From Gammaproteobacteria bacterium UBA5338 (GTDB taxonomy: Bacteria > Pseudomonadota > Gammaproteobacteria > Pseudomonadales > UBA5862), in the NCBI GenBank assembly GCA_002408105.1, contig DHQM01000027.1, forward strand, positions 1 to 16,795: 16,795 bases of DNA. The letters run 5' to 3'. The notes under the pieces were generated by a model. The model ran no database searches. It was not told the origin of the DNA and saw nothing but the letters and a program-made list of their open reading frames with translations. The translations under genes were made by a program, and so were the position numbers. Shown in pieces: positions 14,606 to 16,795 of the stretch (positions within the stretch are counted from its first letter, which is position 1; the number at the start of each line of letters is the position of its first letter).

Positions 14606-15283
14606 ATGGACCACGCCCTGACCCGCCCAGGTTCCAAACGCGCGCTTCTGCGCTGGATTGCCGCCGGCACACTCGCCCTGAGTGTGGCCCATGCCAATCC
14701 TGCGACCATTGAAGTCTTGGCTTTGTTCAACGGCGCAGCGCTGCTGCGCGTGGGCACCGAGCAAATGTTGCTGCGCGCAGGTGAAACCGGCCCCAACGGA
14801 ATTCGGCTGCTGGCTGCCAACAGCCAGACCGCCACCATGCAAATCGGCGAGGAGCGCCACCAGGTCGGCCTGAGTCAGCGGGTGAGCGCCAGGTTTCAGC
14901 CGCGCACCACCACCAAAGAGGTCATCCCCCTGAGCACCGAGGGCCAGTACCGCACCGTCGGCACAATCAATGGGCAAACCGTCGAAATGCTGGTCGACAC
15001 GGGTGCATCCACAGTGGCGATGAGCGCCCCCACAGCGCGGCGCCTGGGCATCGATTTTCGGCTTCAGGGCGACCCGATCTGGGTCACCACGGCAAGCCAG
15101 CGGGTGCGCGCCTGGCGGTTGACCTTGGACCGTGTGAGCGTGGGCTCCGTGGTTGTACTGGGTGTGGACGCCGCAGTGCTGGAAGGCGACCTGCCCCCGA
15201 TGACCCTGCTTGGCATGAGCTTCATGCGCCACGTCCAGTTCACCGAACAGGATGGCGTGCTAGAGATCAGCAACCGCTGGTGA
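14606..15283 (+). CDS. Retropepsin-like aspartic protease, exported
   Basis: This 225-residue protein belongs to the clan AA retropepsin-like proteases of Proteobacteria. The N-terminus has basic residues, a hydrophobic stretch (about 14-28) and a likely signal peptidase site after AHA at residue 30, so it should act in the periplasm. A divergent N-terminal region is followed by the protease fold with the catalytic VDTGAS motif (130-135, Asp131) and the flap-to-core segment TLLGMSFMRHV (200-210). One such motif per chain implies that it works as a dimer. The frame is open further upstream to 14447, but only the ATG at 14606 puts a signal peptide at the N-terminus. The ribosome binding site is weak. 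The substrate is unknown. Confidence 0.85.
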   Translation: MDHALTRPGSKRALLRWIAAGTLALSVAHANPATIEVLALFNGAALLRVGTEQMLLRAGETGPNGIRLLAANSQTATMQIGEERHQVGLSQRVSARFQPRTTTKEVIPLSTEGQYRTVGTINGQTVEMLVDTGASTVAMSAPTARRLGIDFRLQGDPIWVTTASQRVRAWRLTLDRVSVGSVVVLGVDAAVLEGDLPPMTLLGMSFMRHVQFTEQDGVLEISNRW

Positions 15284-15287
15284 CAGC

Positions 15288-15309
15288 CGACCGGCGGCGG
15301 AAACGGTCG
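15288..15309 (+). other. Hairpin after the protease gene
   Basis: CGACCG (15288-15293) and CGGTCG (15304-15309) form a perfect six-base stem with a ten-base loop, five bases after the protease stop codon. A T-run occurs only at 15345-15351, too far for a standard terminator. Confidence 0.25.
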
Positions 15310-15327
15310 CCAGGGCTCGCGCGGACG

Positions 15328-15336
15328 TGATAGAGT
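15328..15336 (+). promoter_or_regulatory. Possible extended -10 promoter of ribA
   Basis: TGA followed by TAGAGT (15331-15336) resembles an extended -10 element, placed about 36 bases before the ribA start. There is no recognisable -35 element at the right distance, so support is weak. No FMN riboswitch pattern is visible between it and ribA. Confidence 0.3.
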
Positions 15337-15372
15337 TTGCGGCCCTTTTTTATCCCTCAGCAAGGTAGTCGG

Positions 15373-15981
15373 GTGACCGTTCAGTACATTGCTTCAGCGG
15401 CGCTGCCAACTCCCTGGGGCACCTTTGACATCCACGCATTCGAAGAACGGGACACGGGCAAAGAGCACATCGCCCTGACCCTTGGCGAGGTGGATTCCGG
15501 CGCGCCCGTGTTGGCCCGCGTCCACTCCGAGTGCCTGACCGGTGACGCGCTCTTCAGCCTGCGCTGCGATTGTGGCTTTCAACTACAGAGCGCCCTTGAA
15601 GCGATTGCCGAGGAAGGCCGCGGCGTGCTGCTCTACTTGCGCCAGGAAGGCCGCGGAATCGGCCTGATCAACAAGATCCGCGCCTACCACCTGCAGGATG
15701 CCGGCGCCGACACGGTCGAAGCCAACCAGCACCTTGGGTTCGAACCCGATCTCAGAGACTACGCAGTGTGCGGGGTGATGCTGTGCCACCTGGGCGTCTC
15801 CCGCCTACGGCTGATGACCAACAACCCCCGCAAGGTAGAGGGACTGACACATGTTGGCATCGAGGTGGCCGAACGGGTTCCCATTGAAACTGGCCTCAAC
15901 CCGCACAACGCGGGCTACCTCGCGACCAAGGTGCGCAAGCTCGGCCATCTGATGGGTGAAGCCGACCCCGACCAGCGCTGA
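15373..15981 (+). CDS. ribA: GTP cyclohydrolase II
   Basis: RibA opens the imidazole ring of GTP and releases formate and pyrophosphate, the first committed step of the pyrimidine branch of riboflavin synthesis. With the GTG start the protein has 202 residues. The zinc ligands Cys54, Cys65 and Cys67 stand in [20 protein letters not shown], in the same positions as in the E. coli enzyme. The [16 protein letters not shown] segment (90-105) and [11 protein letters not shown] (148-158) are intact. LPTPWG near the N-terminus (11-16) also matches. GTG 15373 is preceded by AAGGTA (15362-15367); the upstream ATG at 15337 lies in the T-rich leader and has no family support. This gene supplies the activity that the fused ribBA gene at 1352 has lost. 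Confidence 0.97.
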   Translation: MTVQYIASAALPTPWGTFDIHAFEERDTGKEHIALTLGEVDSGAPVLARVHSECLTGDALFSLRCDCGFQLQSALEAIAEEGRGVLLYLRQEGRGIGLINKIRAYHLQDAGADTVEANQHLGFEPDLRDYAVCGVMLCHLGVSRLRLMTNNPRKVEGLTHVGIEVAERVPIETGLNPHNAGYLATKVRKLGHLMGEADPDQR

Positions 15982-15987
15982 ACGGGG

Positions 15988-16005
15988 GCCGCCTCGACAG
16001 GCGGC
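15988..16005. terminator. Hairpin between convergent ribA and dxs
   Basis: GCCGCCT (15988-15994) and AGGCGGC (15999-16005) form a perfect seven-base-pair stem with a four-base loop in the 23-base gap between the two genes. The right arm runs into the dxs stop codon (complement of 16005-16007). It could serve both strands, but neither side has a T-run. Confidence 0.4.
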
Positions 16006-16795
16006 TAGCCGCTGAGCACCGCCCGCGGCATGTCGCTGATGCGCGCGCGGATGGACGCTTCGATCCCTTCGGCGTCCAGCCCACATTCGGCACGCAGTTC
16101 ACCAGGTTTGCCATGGTCAACGAAGCGGTCCGGTAATCCAAGATTGAGCACCGGCACCAGCTGCTCAATCGCCGCCAAGTGCTCGTTCACTGCCGATCCG
16201 GCACCGCCCATCACGGCGTTTTCTTCCACCGTCACAAGCAGTGCATGGCCGGCTGCAAGTTCGGCCACCAGCGCCTCGTCCAGTGGCTTCACGAAGCGCA
16301 TATCGGCCACGGTGGCGCCCAGGGCACGGCCCGCCTCAAGGGCTGCATGAAGCACCGTGCCGAAGGCCAAAATGGCCACACCACGCCCTTGCTGGCGCAC
16401 CACCCCCTTGCCAATCGGCACGGTGGTAAACCCCGGCTCGATGCGCGCCCCAGGGCCAGTCCCACGCGGGTAGCGGACCGCCGCCGGCCCCGCATGAAAG
16501 TAGCCGGTGGACAACGCCAGCCGGGTTTCGTTTTCATCCGATGGCGCCATGACCACCATGTTCGGAACGGTGCGCAGGTAGCTGAAGTCGAAGGCCCCCG
16601 CATGGGTGGGGCCGTCCTCGCCCACAAGGCCAGCCCGATCAAGGGCGAACAACACGTCCAGTTCCTGAATGGCGACGTCGTGGATCAGTTGGTCGTAAGC
16701 ACGCTGCAAAAACGTCGAGTAGATGGCCACGACCGGTTTGGCACCCTCACAGGCCATCCCGGCTGCCAGGGTCACGGCGTGCTGCTCCGCGATGC
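16005..16795 (-). CDS. dxs: 1-deoxy-D-xylulose-5-phosphate synthase, C-terminal part (5' end outside window)
   Basis: Dxs condenses pyruvate and glyceraldehyde 3-phosphate with TPP, the entry to the MEP isoprenoid pathway, whose product also feeds thiamine and pyridoxal synthesis. About 262 codons are present, and the frame runs off the right edge. The visible part begins in the pyrimidine-binding domain with IAEQHAV (catalytic glutamate) and [33 protein letters not shown] and the YPRG substrate-binding segment follow, then the transketolase C-terminal domain with [15 protein letters not shown]. The GTG at 16775 is internal, since conserved sequence continues upstream of it. The stop is a TAG overlapping the hairpin at 15988-16005. 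Confidence 0.97.
   Translation of the reverse strand, partial: IAEQHAVTLAAGMACEGAKPVVAIYSTFLQRAYDQLIHDVAIQELDVLFALDRAGLVGEDGPTHAGAFDFSYLRTVPNMVVMAPSDENETRLALSTGYFHAGPAAVRYPRGTGPGARIEPGFTTVPIGKGVVRQQGRGVAILAFGTVLHAALEAGRALGATVADMRFVKPLDEALVAELAAGHALLVTVEENAVMGGAGSAVNEHLAAIEQLVPVLNLGLPDRFVDHGKPGELRAECGLDAEGIEASIRARISDMPRAVLSG

Overview
The window is GC-rich, densely coding bacterial DNA. The gene content and order point to a gammaproteobacterium. The order ribD-ribE-ribBA-ribH-nusB-(thiL-pgpA), with ribA and dxs further on, is the arrangement I remember from Pseudomonas and relatives. I cannot name a genus. Both edges cut genes: ribD lacks its 5' part at the left edge and dxs lacks its 5' part at the right edge.

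Region by region. (1) Positions 1-3445, plus strand, form one compact operon: the end of ribD, riboflavin synthase, a DHBP synthase fused to a degenerate GTP cyclohydrolase II domain, lumazine synthase and the antitermination factor nusB. (2) Positions 3446-6331 hold an inserted two-gene unit, an HSL-type carboxylesterase and a type I Baeyer-Villiger monooxygenase. It has its own candidate promoter and a folded leader, and it separates nusB from its usual partners. (3) Positions 6384-7914 resume the housekeeping cluster with thiL (probably starting at CTG) and pgpA. (4) Positions 7879-11529, minus strand, encode an ABC-2 exporter operon of ATPase, permease and a GldG-like membrane-anchored auxiliary protein. 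It has a sigma70-like promoter and a possible operator at 11562-11620. (5) Positions 11536-12018 are the only long gene-free stretch. It holds the ABC operon promoter, a candidate small RNA ending in a very clear intrinsic terminator (11869-11898), an 8-bp tandem repeat and another hairpin. (6) Positions 12019-13779 encode a cyclic-di-GMP protein (EAL-CBS-GGDEF). A beta-carbonic anhydrase (minus) and a secreted or membrane-anchored retropepsin-like protease (plus) follow, divergently transcribed. (7) Positions 15373-15981 encode the genuine GTP cyclohydrolase II, ribA, which converges on the end of dxs.

How the genes fit together. The window supplies nearly the whole riboflavin pathway: RibA for the first step of the GTP branch, RibD, RibB, RibH and RibE. 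The fused RibBA cannot by itself supply GTP cyclohydrolase activity, because its zinc cysteines are gone, so the distal ribA is expected to be essential for the pathway. The Baeyer-Villiger enzyme uses FAD, which derives from riboflavin, and the adjacent esterase could hydrolyse its ester or lactone products. ThiL, Dxs (a TPP-dependent enzyme) and the riboflavin genes form a loose cofactor and isoprenoid neighbourhood. No tRNA, rRNA, CRISPR array, insertion sequence or transposase was seen.
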